Below are positions 17,342 through 27,769 of a stretch of 64,000 bases of DNA, piece by piece. Numbering within the stretch: the stretch's first letter is position 1; every line of letters begins with the position of its first letter. Under the pieces are notes generated by a model. That model did no database searches. It was not told where the DNA came from and worked only from the letters and a program-made list of their open reading frames with translations. Source of the DNA: Alphaproteobacteria bacterium HGW-Alphaproteobacteria-1 (lineage in GTDB: Bacteria > Pseudomonadota > Alphaproteobacteria > Rhodobacterales > Rhodobacteraceae). The stretch is taken from the NCBI GenBank assembly GCA_002842985.1, contig PHEQ01000008.1, positions 62,001 to 126,000 of the forward strand, written 5' to 3'. The translations under genes were made by a program, and so were the position numbers.

Positions 17342-18061
17342 TCACCCCCGCCCGATATAGGGCATCTTGGTGGCCATCAGCGTCATGAACTGCACATTGG
17401 CCTCAAGCGGCAATTCGGCCATGGAGAGCACCGCGCGCCCGACTTGGTCCACATCCATGGTGGGCGGGGCAGCACCTGGATTGGCGGCGATGATCCCTTC
17501 CAGTAACTCGGTGCGGGCATTGCCGATGTCGATCTGCCCGCAGGCGATGTCAAAGGCGCGCCCATCGAGGCTGAGCGTCTTGGTCAGCCCGGTAATGGCG
17601 TGCTTCGTCGTCGTGTAGGCGACCGAACCTTCGCGCGGGGCATGGGCCGAGATCGAGCCGTTGTTGATGATCCGCCCGCCCCGGGGCTCTTGACGCCGCA
17701 TCTGCCCAAAGGCCGCCTGCGCACAGAGAAACATGCCATGCAGGTTCACCTCCACCACCTGCCGCCATTCGTCATAGCCCAGTTCGTCGATGGGGGCCGC
17801 GCGCCCGAAACTGCCTGCGTTGTTGAAGAGCACGTCAAGCCGTCCCGCCTGGGCGACGAAACCCTCGAAAGCGCGCGCCACATCCCCGGGCGATGTCACG
17901 TCGCCGGGCAGGATCACGGCGCTCTCATGCCCCCCGGCCACAGCCTTGAGCGCGTCCGCGCGCCGCGCCATCAGCCCCACGCGCCAGCCCGCCGCCAGAA
18001 AGGCCCGCGCGCAGGCCGCGCCAATGCCGGCGCTCGCCCCGGTAATGAGAACGCTTTTCAT
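17342..18061 (-). CDS. short-chain dehydrogenase/reductase
   Basis: 239 residues, classical SDR. The cofactor motif TGASAGIG is at about residues 7-14 and NNAG at about 89-92. The catalytic Ser lies in NNGSISA and the YTTTK motif carries the Tyr-Lys pair. Arg residues after the second strand (MARRAD) favour NADP(H). ATG at 18061 overlaps the stop of the helicase gene by 4 bp on the same strand, so they may be co-transcribed although no functional link is evident. The frame is open further upstream, but that part is antisense-type shadow of the helicase gene. Substrate unknown. Confidence 0.88.
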   Translation of the reverse strand: MKSVLITGASAGIGAACARAFLAAGWRVGLMARRADALKAVAGGHESAVILPGDVTSPGDVARAFEGFVAQAGRLDVLFNNAGSFGRAAPIDELGYDEWRQVVEVNLHGMFLCAQAAFGQMRRQEPRGGRIINNGSISAHAPREGSVAYTTTKHAITGLTKTLSLDGRAFDIACGQIDIGNARTELLEGIIAANPGAAPPTMDVDQVGRAVLSMAELPLEANVQFMTLMATKMPYIGRG

Positions 18062-19581
18062 TCCTCTGCCTCCAGTTTCAACGGCGCGCTCGGCACCTCC
18101 AGATCCGCCACCGAGAGCGGCGCGGACGGCTTCGACAGCCGGTTTCGCACCACCCAGTAGAGCCGCTCCTCGGCCCGCGTGATCGCCACATAGGCCAGCC
18201 GCTTCCACAGCGGCTGCCCCGCCTCCGACCGGCCCATCCGCGCCGCCGCATAGATGTCGGGCGCGAACACCTGCACGTCGGGCCATTGGCTGCCTTGCGC
18301 CTTGTGGATCGTCACCGCAGCGCCATGAAGGAACACCGCGCCCATATTCGCGGCGAAGGGGATGAACGGCTCTTGCTCGTCGGGCTTCTCGATCTTGACG
18401 ATCGAGGCCGCCGAGAGGCGCGGCTCCTCGGCTCCGATGATGTGCAGCCGCGAGAAACCGGCGCGTTTGCCGGGGCCGAGATAGACCACCTGCGCCCCCT
18501 TGATCAGGCCACGCGCCTCCAGATCCAGCCGTTTCTTGCGGTGTTTCAAAGGCAATTCTATTCCGTCGCACACCAGAGGCTCACCGGGCAGCAATTCGGT
18601 CTCGGGGGCCTCGTGCACGGCCCGAAATGCATTGATGAGGCGTATGCGTGTGGCGTTGCGCCAGACCAGCACCGGCGAGCGCGCCATCAGATCCACCTCG
18701 ACCCGTTCGGCCAGGCGCACTCGGCCGTCGCGGCGCGCGGCATCCTCCACCATCCTCTCGAACCCGTGGAAATCAAGCGCCGGATCGGCCAGCGCATGCG
18801 CCAGATCGAGGATCGGATTGCCCGCCTCCTGCCGGTGAATACGGCTGAGTTCCAGCCGCGCGGGCGCGGGCAGGCTCTCGAACACCATGCCGCCCGTGGA
18901 TTTGACGGGCGGCAGTTGTGCCGGATCACCAAAGATGATCAGGGTCGGGAAAATCTCTTGCAAATCCTCGAATTGCTGCGCGTCAAGCATACTCGCCTCA
19001 TCGACAAGGCCGATATCAAGCGGCTCTTCGCGGCGCTTCCAGCCGGTGATGAAATCCGAGCCGCGCAACCCCGCCGCAGCGAGCGCGCCGGGGATGGATT
19101 TCTGCGCCCGATAAAACGCCAGCGCCCGATCCAGCGCCAGATCGGTCAACCCCTCGATCACCGGTTTCTCGCCCTGGCCGGCCAGCCATTCGGCGATCTT
19201 CTCGTATTCGGGGTGATAGACGGGGGTGTAAAGGATGCGGTGGATGGTGGTCGCGGGCACGCCGCGCATCCGCAGGACGCTTGCCGCCTTGTTGGTGGGC
19301 GCCAGAATGGCCAGCGTGCGCCGCTCGCGCCGTCGCCGCCCCTCCCAATCGCCGGAAATGGTCTCGACACCTGCCTCTTCCAGCGCGCGGGTGAGGGCCG
19401 CCAGAAGCAGCGTCTTGCCCGACCCGGCCTTGCCCAGCACGGCCATCACCGCGCGCCGCCCGTCGTCGGGCGGCATCAGCGTGCCGTCCTCGATATCGAC
19501 ACCCACACCGCGCAGCGCCTCTGCGATGCGGTCATGGGCCTCGGCCTGATCGGGGGAATATGTCAGCGCGGTTTCGGTCAC
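18058..19581 (-). CDS. RecD-like/AAA_30 superfamily 1 DNA helicase
   Basis: 507 residues from a GTG at 19581 (AGGG 9 bases upstream). The Walker A motif GKAGSGKT is at about residues 50-57, with a DEAS Walker [11 protein letters not shown] (motif III-like), and the UvrD-like C-terminal motifs [10 protein letters not shown] and [13 protein letters not shown]. It lacks the long N-terminal domain of RecD2 and is not next to recB or recC. It belongs to the short RecD-like helicases common in alphaproteobacteria, thought to act in DNA repair or replication. The longer frame to 19689 would overlap yejF, so it was not used. Confidence 0.85.
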   Translation of the reverse strand: MTETALTYSPDQAEAHDRIAEALRGVGVDIEDGTLMPPDDGRRAVMAVLGKAGSGKTLLLAALTRALEEAGVETISGDWEGRRRRERRTLAILAPTNKAASVLRMRGVPATTIHRILYTPVYHPEYEKIAEWLAGQGEKPVIEGLTDLALDRALAFYRAQKSIPGALAAAGLRGSDFITGWKRREEPLDIGLVDEASMLDAQQFEDLQEIFPTLIIFGDPAQLPPVKSTGGMVFESLPAPARLELSRIHRQEAGNPILDLAHALADPALDFHGFERMVEDAARRDGRVRLAERVEVDLMARSPVLVWRNATRIRLINAFRAVHEAPETELLPGEPLVCDGIELPLKHRKKRLDLEARGLIKGAQVVYLGPGKRAGFSRLHIIGAEEPRLSAASIVKIEKPDEQEPFIPFAANMGAVFLHGAAVTIHKAQGSQWPDVQVFAPDIYAAARMGRSEAGQPLWKRLAYVAITRAEERLYWVVRNRLSKPSAPLSVADLEVPSAPLKLEAEE

Positions 19582-19642
19582 GCGCGCGACCCTAGCGCCG
19601 CACCGGACCACGCGCCAGCAAAAGCCGGACGCCCCGCGCGGC

Positions 19643-21235
19643 TCACCCCTGCCGCCGATCCAGCGCCGCCGCCAGCAATGTGCGCGCATACTCGGTCTGC
19701 GGCGCCGAGAAAAGCGCGTCGGCCTCGCCCGCCTCGATCACGTCGCCGCCCTTCATCACCAGAACGCGGTGACTCATGGCGCGCACCACGTGCAGGTCAT
19801 GGGAGATGAACAGGTAGGCCAGACCGTATTTCACCTGCAAATCGCGCAAAAGGTCCACGATCTGCACCTGCACGGTCATGTCCAGGGCACTCGTCGGCTC
19901 ATCCAGCACCACCAGTTTGGGGCGCAGGATCATGGCGCGCGCGATGGCGATGCGCTGCCGCTGCCCGCCGGAAAATTCATGCGGATAGCGATCCATCATG
20001 ACGGGGTCGAGGCCCACCTCGGCCATCACCTCCGCGACCAGCTCGCGCTCGGGCCGCCCGCCCGGATTGCCATGCACGCCCAGGCCCTCGGCGATGATCT
20101 GCGCGGCGGTCATGCGCGGACTGAGGCTGCCGAACGGGTCCTGAAAGACGATCTGCATCTCCGCCCGCCGCCGCCGCAATTCCCGCGTGGACCAGCCATG
20201 CACATCCTCGCCCGCGAAGCGGATCGCCCCCTCGGACGCGATGAGCCGCATGATCGCCAGTGCCAGCGTGGTCTTGCCCGACCCGCTCTCACCCACGATG
20301 CCGAGCGTCTCGCCCGCCCGCACCGTCAGCGTGGCGGCATTAACGGCCTTCACATGCCCCACGGTGCGTTTCAGAAACCCTTTCTGGATCGGGAACCACA
20401 CCCGCAGGTCGCGCGTCTCGGCCACCACCGGCGCGCCTTCGGGCACCGGCGACGGCCCGCCCGTGGCGCGCGCGCCCAGCAATTTGCGGGTGTAGGGGTG
20501 CTCTGGCGCGGCAAACACCTCCGCCACCGGCCCCGCCTCGACGATCTCGCCATCCTTCATCACGCAGACCCGATCCGCGATGCGCTGCACGATCCCCAGA
20601 TCATGGGTGATGAAGAGCAGCCCCATGCCCTCTTCGCGCTTCAACTCCGCCAAGAGTTCAAGGATCTGCGCCTGAATGGTGACATCGAGCGCGGTGGTCG
20701 GCTCATCGGCAATGAGGATATCGGGCTTGTTGGCCAGCGCCATGGCGATCATCACCCGCTGCCGTTGCCCGCCCGACAACTGATGCGGATAGGCCCCCAG
20801 ACGGCTTTCGGCCTCGCGGATGCCCACCCGTTCCAGCAACTCGATGATCCGCCCGCGCGCCGCCCCGCCGGTCAGGCCCTGGTGCAACTCAAGGCTCTCG
20901 CGCAACTGCTTTTCCAGCGTGTGCAGCGGGTTGAGGCTGGTCATCGGCTCCTGAAAGATGAAGCTGATATCGTTGCCCCGCACCTTGCGCAGCCGCCGGT
21001 CATCCGCGCCGATCATCTCCTGACCCGCATAGGTGACGCTGCCTGTCACCTCCGCCGAGGACCCCAGAAGCGACACGGTCGATAGCGCCGTGACCGACTT
21101 GCCCGAGCCGGACTCGCCCACCAGCGCCACCGTCTCGCCCCGGTCCACGCTGAAGCTTACGCCCTTCACCGCAGGGATCACCTGCCCGTCCTGCCGGAAA
21201 CTCACGCGCAGATCGCGCACCTCGAGCACGCTCAT
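19643..21235 (-). CDS. yejF: YejF, fused double ATPase of a peptide ABC importer
   Basis: 530 residues with two complete ABC ATPase cassettes in tandem. The first has Walker A GESGSGKS (about 40-47), LSGGQRQR and DEPTTALD. The second has [16 protein letters not shown] and DEPTSALD. Each cassette ends with the oligopeptide-binding-transporter C-terminal extension. YejF powers uptake of peptides, including microcin C in enterobacteria. Its ATG overlaps the yejE stop as ATGA. The frame runs upstream through yejE, but only the ATG at 21235 gives the normal N-terminus [13 protein letters not shown]. Confidence 0.94.
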   Translation of the reverse strand: MSVLEVRDLRVSFRQDGQVIPAVKGVSFSVDRGETVALVGESGSGKSVTALSTVSLLGSSAEVTGSVTYAGQEMIGADDRRLRKVRGNDISFIFQEPMTSLNPLHTLEKQLRESLELHQGLTGGAARGRIIELLERVGIREAESRLGAYPHQLSGGQRQRVMIAMALANKPDILIADEPTTALDVTIQAQILELLAELKREEGMGLLFITHDLGIVQRIADRVCVMKDGEIVEAGPVAEVFAAPEHPYTRKLLGARATGGPSPVPEGAPVVAETRDLRVWFPIQKGFLKRTVGHVKAVNAATLTVRAGETLGIVGESGSGKTTLALAIMRLIASEGAIRFAGEDVHGWSTRELRRRRAEMQIVFQDPFGSLSPRMTAAQIIAEGLGVHGNPGGRPERELVAEVMAEVGLDPVMMDRYPHEFSGGQRQRIAIARAMILRPKLVVLDEPTSALDMTVQVQIVDLLRDLQVKYGLAYLFISHDLHVVRAMSHRVLVMKGGDVIEAGEADALFSAPQTEYARTLLAAALDRRQG

Positions 21236-22341
21236 TGAAAGGTCTTTCTGGGATCGAAGGCATCGCGCACGCCCTCGAAGATGAAGACCAAGAGCGACAG
21301 CATGATGGCAAAGGCGAAAAACGCCGTGAAGGCGAGCCAGGGCGCTTGCAGGTTCTGCTTGGCCTGCAAGGTCAATTCCCCGAGGCTGGGCGCCGAGGAG
21401 GGCAGCCCGAACCCCAGAAAATCCAGACCCGCCAGCAGCGAGATCGTGCCCGTGATCACGAAAGGCAGCATCGTCAGCGTCGCCACCATCGCATTGGGCA
21501 GCATGTGGCGGAACATGATCGTGACATTGCCCACGCCAAGCGCCTTGGCCGCGCGCACATATTCGAGATTGCGCGCGCGCAGGAACTCGGCCCTCACCAC
21601 ACCCACAAGCGCCATCCAGCCAAAAAGCACGGTGATCACCACCAGAAGCCAGAAACTGCGCGGCAGGATCGCGAACAGGATGATGATGACATAAAGCTGC
21701 GGGGTCGAGGACCATATCTCGATGATGCGTTGAAACAGCAAATCCGTGCGCCCGCCGAAATAGCCCTGCACCGCGCCCGCGAAAATTCCGATCACCGATG
21801 ACAGAAGCGTCACGATCAGCGTGAACATCACCGAAAGGCGAAAGCCATAAATGACCCGCGCCAGCACGTCGCGCTTGGTGTCGTCGGTGCCCAGCCAGTT
21901 CTGCGCATTGGGCGGCAGCGGTGCCGCACCGGGCCGGTCCACCGTGGTGGTATAGCTGTAGGGGATCGGCGGCCAGATCGCCCAGCCGCGCACCACCTCG
22001 CGGCCCTCCACAACCCCGCTTTCGGCCTCTGCGATCACACCCTCGGGATCGTCAAGGCAGGCATCCAGCCCCCCCGTGGCAATCAGACAGCGCACCTCCG
22101 GATCACGGTAAATAGCCTCCGTCTCGAAATCTCCGCCGAATTCGGTCTCGGGGTAGAAGCGGAAAATCGGCATGTAGAATTCACCGCGGTACTGCACGAG
22201 GATCGGCTTGTCATTGGCCACGAACTCGGCAAAGAGCGTCACCGTGAAGATCACCGAAAAGAGGATCAACGACCAGAAGGCGCGCCGGTTGCGCCGGAAA
22301 TTGCGCCAGCGACGCTGGTTGAGCGGCGAAAGACGGATCAC
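21232..22341 (-). CDS. yejE: YejE, inner-membrane permease of a peptide ABC importer
   Basis: 369 residues from a GTG at 22341 with GGAGGGG about 7 bases upstream. The N-terminal cytoplasmic segment SPLNQRRWRNFRRNRRAFWSL and first helix are typical of YejE. A long periplasmic insert with an IPYSY motif follows, then five helices with the permease EAA-type loop (RAAKALGVGNVTIMFRHMLPNAM). The upstream in-frame ATG (22509) would place coding sequence in a repeat and inside yejB. It is translationally coupled to yejF. Confidence 0.93.
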   Translation of the reverse strand: MIRLSPLNQRRWRNFRRNRRAFWSLILFSVIFTVTLFAEFVANDKPILVQYRGEFYMPIFRFYPETEFGGDFETEAIYRDPEVRCLIATGGLDACLDDPEGVIAEAESGVVEGREVVRGWAIWPPIPYSYTTTVDRPGAAPLPPNAQNWLGTDDTKRDVLARVIYGFRLSVMFTLIVTLLSSVIGIFAGAVQGYFGGRTDLLFQRIIEIWSSTPQLYVIIILFAILPRSFWLLVVITVLFGWMALVGVVRAEFLRARNLEYVRAAKALGVGNVTIMFRHMLPNAMVATLTMLPFVITGTISLLAGLDFLGFGLPSSAPSLGELTLQAKQNLQAPWLAFTAFFAFAIMLSLLVFIFEGVRDAFDPRKTFQ

Positions 22342-22351
22342 CTCGCCCCTC

Positions 22352-22415
22352 CTTCTTCTGGCCTGAAATATCCCGGGGGAGTCGCGCCGCAGGCGCGGCG
22401 GGGGCAGCGCCCCCC
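22352..22415. repeat. intergenic palindromic repeat element between yejB and yejE
   Basis: TTCTTCTGGCCTGAAATATC is followed by two GC-rich inverted repeats: CGCGCC/GGCGCG (22383-22397) and GGGGGC/GCCCCC (22400-22414). The layout (a TTC...TG.CC leader, an A-rich GAAATA core, then palindromes) resembles the copies at 37384 and 40183. I recall similar elements between genes in many Rhodobacterales. It lies inside the yej operon, so it may moderate read-through. Confidence 0.55.
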
Positions 22416-22432
22416 TGATGCGTGGCCCATCC

Positions 22433-23527
22433 TCAGCCCTCCCGCTTCTCGAAATCGATGCGCGGATCGACCAGCACATACATGAGATCCGACAGGATGC
22501 CGACCACAAGGCCGATCAACCCGAACAGGAACAGCGTGCCGAACATCACCGGATAGTCCCGGCTCACCGCCGCCTCGAAGCCAAGCCGTCCCAGCCCATC
22601 GAGGCTGAAAATCGTCTCGATCAGCACCGAGCCGCCGAAGAACACCCCGATGAACACCGCCGGAAACCCCGCGATCACGATCAGCATTGCGTTGCGGAAC
22701 ACATGCCCGTAAAGCACCCGGCGCTCTGACAGGCCCTTGGCACGGGCGGTCATCACATAGTGTTTCTTGATCTCGTCGAGAAAGCTGTTCTTGGTCAGCA
22801 GCGTCAGCGTGGCAAAGGCCGAGATCGTGGAGGCGATCACCGGCAGGGTGATGTGCCAGGCGTAATCGACGATCTTGCCCCATAGGCTCAACTGCTCGAA
22901 ATTGTCCGAGGTCAGGCCGCGCAGCGGGAAAATCTGGAAATAGCTGCCACCCGCTAACAACACCAGCAGCATGATCGCGAACAGAAACGCCGGGATCGCA
23001 TAGGCCACGATGATCACGCCGGAGGTCCAGGTATCGAACCGCGTGCCGTCGCGCACCGCCTTGGCCACGCCAAGCGGGATCGACACGATATAGGCGATGA
23101 GCGTGGACCACAGCCCCAGCGTGATACTGACCGGCATCTTCTCCAGCACCAGATCGAGCACGTTTATCTTGCGGAAATAGCTCTCGCCGAAATCGAGACG
23201 CATATAGTTCCACATCATGTTGAAAAACCGCTCCAGCGGTGGTTTGTCGAGGCCGAACTGCTCTTCCAGCTCCTTGATGAGTTCGGGCGGCAGGCCGCGC
23301 GCGCCCAGATAGCGGTCATTGCCACCCGCCGCGCCGATCAGGTCCTGCCCGGTATCCGAGCCCGACCCGGCAAAGCTCTCGAATACATTGCCCTGGCCCT
23401 GCATGTTGGCGATCATCTGCTCGACGGGGCCGCCGGGCACGAACTGCACCAGCGCGAAGTTGATGATCATGATGCCCAGAAGCGTCGGAATGATCAGCGC
23501 CAGACGCCGCAGGATATAGGCCCCCAT
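22433..23527 (-). CDS. yejB: YejB, inner-membrane permease of a peptide ABC importer
   Basis: 364 residues. The DppB-like N-terminus [24 protein letters not shown] and the PGGPVEQMI segment match YejB. Then come a YejB-type periplasmic insert (about 45-105), further helices, and the EAA loop ([25 protein letters not shown]). It has about six membrane segments. It follows yejA after 30 bp and precedes yejE across a repeat-bearing gap. The order A-B-E-F matches the conserved operon. Confidence 0.93.
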   Translation of the reverse strand: MGAYILRRLALIIPTLLGIMIINFALVQFVPGGPVEQMIANMQGQGNVFESFAGSGSDTGQDLIGAAGGNDRYLGARGLPPELIKELEEQFGLDKPPLERFFNMMWNYMRLDFGESYFRKINVLDLVLEKMPVSITLGLWSTLIAYIVSIPLGVAKAVRDGTRFDTWTSGVIIVAYAIPAFLFAIMLLVLLAGGSYFQIFPLRGLTSDNFEQLSLWGKIVDYAWHITLPVIASTISAFATLTLLTKNSFLDEIKKHYVMTARAKGLSERRVLYGHVFRNAMLIVIAGFPAVFIGVFFGGSVLIETIFSLDGLGRLGFEAAVSRDYPVMFGTLFLFGLIGLVVGILSDLMYVLVDPRIDFEKREG

Positions 23528-23557
23528 GTCAGGCGCTCTCCCCGATCAAAACCCGCC

Positions 23558-25492
23558 TCACAGCGCGCCCGCAGCCTTGAGCGCGGCGGCCTTTTCCTCG
23601 TTATACCACCAGAAATCGAGCACGCCGGTGGCATAGGGCGGCAACGGGTCCGGGCGCTCGTACATGTCCCAATAGGCCACCCAGGAGCGGTCGAGATACC
23701 AGGTCGGGATCATGAAGAACTCGTGGCGCAGCGCCCGGTCAAGCGCCATCAGCGCCACGTTCTGCGCCTCCAGTGTCGTCGATTCGAGCGCGCGGTCGAT
23801 GAGCGAATCCACCAGCGGGCTTGCCAGGCCCGCCGGGTTGAACAGGCTGAACGCCGCCTCCTTGGAGCCATATCGTTGATGCAGCCCGGTGCCCGCTTCG
23901 AGAAAGGCCACATAGCTGTCGAAGATCATGTCGTAGTCGCGGTCGCGTTCGCGAGCGGTGTATTGCGCGGCGTCGATCTTGTCGAATTTCGCGTCGATCC
24001 CCATCAGTTGCAGGTTCGACACGAAGCTTTCCACCACTGCCGACATGGTGGCCGAGCCGGAGGCGGAAATCGGGATCTCGATGGTCAGCACATCTCCGGT
24101 GGCGTTGCGCCGCTTGCCGTCGCCGCCCACGGCCCAGCCCGCCTCGTCCAGAAGCTGCATCGCGCGGCGCAGGTTGCGCCGGTCGTTCAGCCGCTCGCCG
24201 TTCGATGTGTGCGCCATCACCGCCGGCTCGGACAGCATCTCGCGGGGCACCAGATCGCCAAGCGATTCGAGCAATGCCCGCTCCTCCCCCTCCGGCAGGC
24301 CCTTGGCCTCCAGCGGGGTGTCCTGCACGAAGGAATGCCGCTGCTTGAACAGGCCGAATTGCAGTGACTGGTTGGTCCATTCGAAATTGAACCCCAGCGC
24401 TATCGCCTGTCGCACCCGCTTGTCCTGCAATTTTTCGCGGCCAAGGTTGAAGACAAAGCCCGAAGGTGTCGGCGGTAGCCCGTCGGGCAGTTCGGCGCGC
24501 ACCACGTGGCCGCGATTGGACGCCGGAAAATCATAGCCGGTCGCCCAGGTCTTGGAATTGCCCTCGGGGCGGAAGGTGTAGACACCCGCCTTGAACGCCT
24601 CGAAGGCGGCGTTGTCATCGGCGAAATACTCGATCCGGATGCGGTCGAAATTGTGCCGCCCCTTGTTGATCGGCAGGTGCCAGCCCCAGTAATCGGGATT
24701 GCGCGCGTAGACGATGTTGCGGTTCACGTCATAGCCCGCGACCTGGTAGGGACCCGACCCCGGTGCCGCCTCGAGCCGTGGCTCGTCAAGGCGCGCGCCG
24801 GTCTCTTCATACCATTTGCGCGGAAAGACAGGCGTGCCGCCGACCTGATCAATCAGCGACCGGCGCGATATCCCTTCCGCAAACTCGAACCTGACCGTGT
24901 GATCGTCAAGCGCCTCGGCCCCGATCACCCGCCGCCGGACCGCCTCGGCATAGGATCGCAGCCCCTGATCGAGAAACAGGTTATGCGAAAACACGACATC
25001 CTGCGCGGTCACGGGCGTGCCATCGGCAAACCGCGCCTCAGGCCGCATGTGAAAGATCACCCAGGTCTTGCCGCGATTGTATTCAAGGCTCTCGGCCAGA
25101 AGGCCGTATCCCTCGTTGTAGCGGTCCCCCGGCAACGGCTCGCCGGTGGCCTCGGAGCCACCCAGAAGGCTCTCATAGACCATCCACGACAGCCGCCCGG
25201 CGCGGCCCTTGCGCGAATAGGGGTTCATCGAATCAAACGTGCCGGGCGCATAAAGCGAGATTTCGCCGCCCTTTGGGGCATCGGGATTCACATAGTCGAA
25301 ATGCGCGTAATCGGCGGGATATTTGAGATCGCCGAAAAAGGAATAGCCGTGCGCGCGGATGATCTCTTCGTCGCTGGCTCGTGCCTGACCGGGCAGGATC
25401 ACCGGCAGCGCGCTCCCGGCCAGAAGCGCCCCCATGCCCGAGAGGGCGGTGCGGCGGCTCATGGGAAATCCGGCGTGCGGCGGTTGGCTCAT
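23558..25492 (-). CDS. yejA: YejA, periplasmic binding protein of a peptide ABC importer, Tat signal
   Basis: 644-residue SBP_bac_5 protein. A twin-arginine signal (MSRRTALSGMGALLAGSALPV, ending near ARAS) begins about ten residues in. HGYSFFGDLKYPADYAHFDYVNPDAPKGG is the YejA-type opening segment. ATG at 25492 is chosen because GGAGG lies 6 bases before it; the frame extends 25 codons further without signal character. It is the first gene of the yej operon and supplies substrate specificity (oligopeptides). Confidence 0.93.
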   Translation of the reverse strand: MSQPPHAGFPMSRRTALSGMGALLAGSALPVILPGQARASDEEIIRAHGYSFFGDLKYPADYAHFDYVNPDAPKGGEISLYAPGTFDSMNPYSRKGRAGRLSWMVYESLLGGSEATGEPLPGDRYNEGYGLLAESLEYNRGKTWVIFHMRPEARFADGTPVTAQDVVFSHNLFLDQGLRSYAEAVRRRVIGAEALDDHTVRFEFAEGISRRSLIDQVGGTPVFPRKWYEETGARLDEPRLEAAPGSGPYQVAGYDVNRNIVYARNPDYWGWHLPINKGRHNFDRIRIEYFADDNAAFEAFKAGVYTFRPEGNSKTWATGYDFPASNRGHVVRAELPDGLPPTPSGFVFNLGREKLQDKRVRQAIALGFNFEWTNQSLQFGLFKQRHSFVQDTPLEAKGLPEGEERALLESLGDLVPREMLSEPAVMAHTSNGERLNDRRNLRRAMQLLDEAGWAVGGDGKRRNATGDVLTIEIPISASGSATMSAVVESFVSNLQLMGIDAKFDKIDAAQYTARERDRDYDMIFDSYVAFLEAGTGLHQRYGSKEAAFSLFNPAGLASPLVDSLIDRALESTTLEAQNVALMALDRALRHEFFMIPTWYLDRSWVAYWDMYERPDPLPPYATGVLDFWWYNEEKAAALKAAGAL

Positions 25493-25591
25493 CTCGTCCT
25501 CCTGTCGGATATCGCGCGTTGGCCGCGCCTTGCAAGGCAAGCTAGGCGGGGCAGGCCACTTGTTCAAGCGCAGAAGGGGTGCTCACGCGCA

Positions 25592-25621
25592 AAGGCCGCC
25601 GTCCTTTCGGACAGCGGCCTT
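25592..25621 (-). terminator. terminator of the cytochrome c gene
   Basis: AAGGCCGC...GCGGCCTT, with GTCC/GGAC inside, forms a long stem with loop TTTC. It lies 20-50 bp past the cytochrome c stop on the minus strand. A short TT-containing stretch follows. It also separates that gene from the yej operon. Confidence 0.75.
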
Positions 25622-25640
25622 GTGTCGTCTGCCTTTCGGC

Positions 25641-26750
25641 TCAGTTGCCGATGCTTTGCAGATAGCCGATCAGGTTGGCGCGATCACCTTCGTCCTTAAG
25701 CCCCGGAAAGCCCATCCGGTTGCCCGGAGCAAAGGCGCGCGGATTCTCGATCCAGGCGCTCAGCTTGTCGAGGGTCCATTCCCCCTCCAGACCCGTGAGC
25801 GCGTCGGAGTAGCTGAACCCGTCTGCCGAGGCGATATCGCGGCCCACGACCCCGAAGAGCGACGGGCCAGCCTTGTTCTTTCCTGCCTCGACGGCATGAC
25901 AGGCGGCGCAGCGGCGAAACAGCTTTTCGCCCTCGGCCAGATCGGCAGCAGCGACCAGCGCGGCAAAGCCATCGACGGACGAGGCTTCGGCGGCGGGTTC
26001 TTCTGTCGCCTCAGGTGCGGCCTCGGCGGCTGCCTCCTCGGTCGCCTCAGGTGCGGCCTCTGCGGCGGCGGATTCCTCGGTCGCCACAGGTGCGGCCTCG
26101 GCTACGGCCTCTTCTGCGGGGGCCTCAACTGCGGCCTCTTCCTCGGCGGGCGCTTCTTCGGTCGCCGCGGGCTCGGCCGGGGCGTCCTCTGCCGGGGCGG
26201 TCGCGGCGGCAGGCATCTCGTAGGTGGTGCCATCTGTCTGATCGAGATAGGCGATCAGGTCGGCACGGTCCCGGGCCTTGCGCAGCCCGGCATAGCCCAT
26301 CGACGTGCCCGGCGCATAACCCTTGGGATTTTCCAGGAAGGCATTGAGCGCCTCGGGCGTCCAGACATCAACCACTGCGGTCAAAGCGCCGGAATAGGCA
26401 CCAAAGCCCTCGGCCGTGCCCACATCGCGCCCGACGACGCCATAAAGATAGGGACCGGCCTTGTTCTCACCCTTTTCAAGCGCGTGACAGGCGGCGCAGT
26501 TGCGGAATGCCTTCTCGCCGTTCGCCAAATCGGCGGCGGCGAAAAGCTCGGCGAAGCTCGGCCCTTCCTCGGCCACGACCTCTGTCGCGTCATCGGCACC
26601 GGTATCGATCACGAAGCCTTGGACACGCTCATCGCCATGGCCGCCGCCCGTCGAATAAATGGACCCTGCTACCCAGCCGCCCAGAAGAAAGACCAGCAAG
26701 GAACCGCATAGCGCACCCGTGGCCTTGGTCAGTGTCATCGTGTCGAACAT
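25641..26750 (-). CDS. membrane-anchored cytochrome c with two tandem haem domains
   Basis: 369 residues. An N-terminal membrane anchor (about 11-31) resembles CycM/cytochrome c552 proteins. Two homologous class I domains follow. Domain 1 has C85-A-A-C88-H89 with axial Met M151 (TSMGYAG). Domain 2 has C281-A-A-C284-H285 with M346 (NRMGFPG). Both share DLA.GEK.FR.CAACHA and NKAGP.L.GVVGRD. The linker (about 180-258) is almost only Ala, Glu and Pro in repeats such as APEATEEAAAE. Relatives usually have one haem domain, so this looks like an internal duplication. It probably carries electrons between the bc1 complex and an oxidase. Confidence 0.92.
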   Translation of the reverse strand: MFDTMTLTKATGALCGSLLVFLLGGWVAGSIYSTGGGHGDERVQGFVIDTGADDATEVVAEEGPSFAELFAAADLANGEKAFRNCAACHALEKGENKAGPYLYGVVGRDVGTAEGFGAYSGALTAVVDVWTPEALNAFLENPKGYAPGTSMGYAGLRKARDRADLIAYLDQTDGTTYEMPAAATAPAEDAPAEPAATEEAPAEEEAAVEAPAEEAVAEAAPVATEESAAAEAAPEATEEAAAEAAPEATEEPAAEASSVDGFAALVAAADLAEGEKLFRRCAACHAVEAGKNKAGPSLFGVVGRDIASADGFSYSDALTGLEGEWTLDKLSAWIENPRAFAPGNRMGFPGLKDEGDRANLIGYLQSIGN

Positions 26751-26870
26751 TGGCTCGCTTCCGTTTGCTCTGTCGCTTGGGCGCGTATCTATCCGCTTCC
26801 CCTACCGCCGCGCAAGGTGTAGTTTCCGCGACCAAACGCCCGACCGGGCCAGAATTGCACGGAAATCACC

Positions 26871-27713
26871 ATGACCAAGCGCATCGCCTTTCAGGGAGAG
26901 CCGGGGGCCTATTCCCATCAGGCCTGCCACGAGACCTTTCCCGGCATGGCGGTTCTGCCCTGCCGCACCTTCGAGGATGCCATCGCGGCGGTGCGCGATG
27001 GCGAGGCAGAGCTTGCCATGCTGCCCATCGAGAATTCGACCTTCGGGCGGGTCGCCGACATTCACCATCTGCTGCCCCACTCCGGGCTGCATATCATCGG
27101 CGAGGCGTTCGTGCGCGTGCATATCAACCTGCTCGCGCTGCCCGGCGTGCGCCTAGACCAGATCGAGAGCGCGATGAGCCACACCATGCTGCTGGGTCAG
27201 TGCCGCGCCTTTCTCGAGCGCCACGGCATCCGCCGCGTGACCGGCGCCGACACCGCCGGGTCTGCGCGGCACGTGGCCGAAGAGGGCCGACCGGAACTGG
27301 CTGCACTCGCCAGCGAACTTGCAGGCGAGATCTACGGCCTCGACGTGATCGCCCGTCATATCGAGGATCAGGGCACCAACACCACGCGCTTTCTCATCAT
27401 GGCCCCCGAGCCCGATTTCACCCCGCGCGGCGCGGACGGGATGATGACCACCTTCGTCTTTCAGGTGCGCAATATCCCCGCCGCGCTTTACAAGGCGCTT
27501 GGGGGGTTTGCCACCAACGGCGTGAACATGACCAAGCTGGAAAGCTACATGGTCGGCGGCTCGTTCACCGCGACGCAATTCTACGCCGATATCGAGGGGC
27601 ACCCGGACGACGCGGCCGTGGCGCGCGCGCTGGATGAGCTGGATTACTTCACCTCGGATGTGACCATCCTCGGCGTCTATCCCGCCGATCCCAAGCGCCA
27701 CGCGGCAGGCTGA
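26871..27713 (+). CDS. pheA: prephenate dehydratase
   Basis: 280 residues. Converts prephenate to phenylpyruvate for phenylalanine synthesis. The catalytic domain runs from FQGEPGAYSHQA to the catalytic GTNTTRF motif (near residue 170), and IENSTFGRV is typical. A C-terminal ACT domain (about 188-270) senses phenylalanine; its LESYMVGG stands where most relatives have ESRP, so allosteric control may differ slightly. This is the monofunctional form, without chorismate mutase. It is divergent from the cytochrome gene. Confidence 0.95.
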   Translation: MTKRIAFQGEPGAYSHQACHETFPGMAVLPCRTFEDAIAAVRDGEAELAMLPIENSTFGRVADIHHLLPHSGLHIIGEAFVRVHINLLALPGVRLDQIESAMSHTMLLGQCRAFLERHGIRRVTGADTAGSARHVAEEGRPELAALASELAGEIYGLDVIARHIEDQGTNTTRFLIMAPEPDFTPRGADGMMTTFVFQVRNIPAALYKALGGFATNGVNMTKLESYMVGGSFTATQFYADIEGHPDDAAVARALDELDYFTSDVTILGVYPADPKRHAAG

Positions 27714-27726
27714 GCGAAAAGGAAAA

Positions 27727-27743
27727 CCCGGCGCAAGGCCGGG
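27727..27743. terminator. short hairpin between pheA and the NCS1 gene
   Basis: CCCGGC and GCCGGG form a 6-bp stem with a 5-nt loop, in the 56-bp gap between convergent genes. CTTGCC follows on the plus strand. It is a weak but well-placed terminator candidate. Confidence 0.5.
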
Positions 27744-27769
27744 CTTGCCGATGTCATGCGCGGGCAAGA

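Noticed and set aside
26015..26210. Repeated Ala/Glu codons considered as a CRISPR or tandem DNA repeat
   Set aside because: They encode the flexible linker of the two-haem cytochrome; unit length and spacing are irregular. No CRISPR array is visible anywhere in the window.
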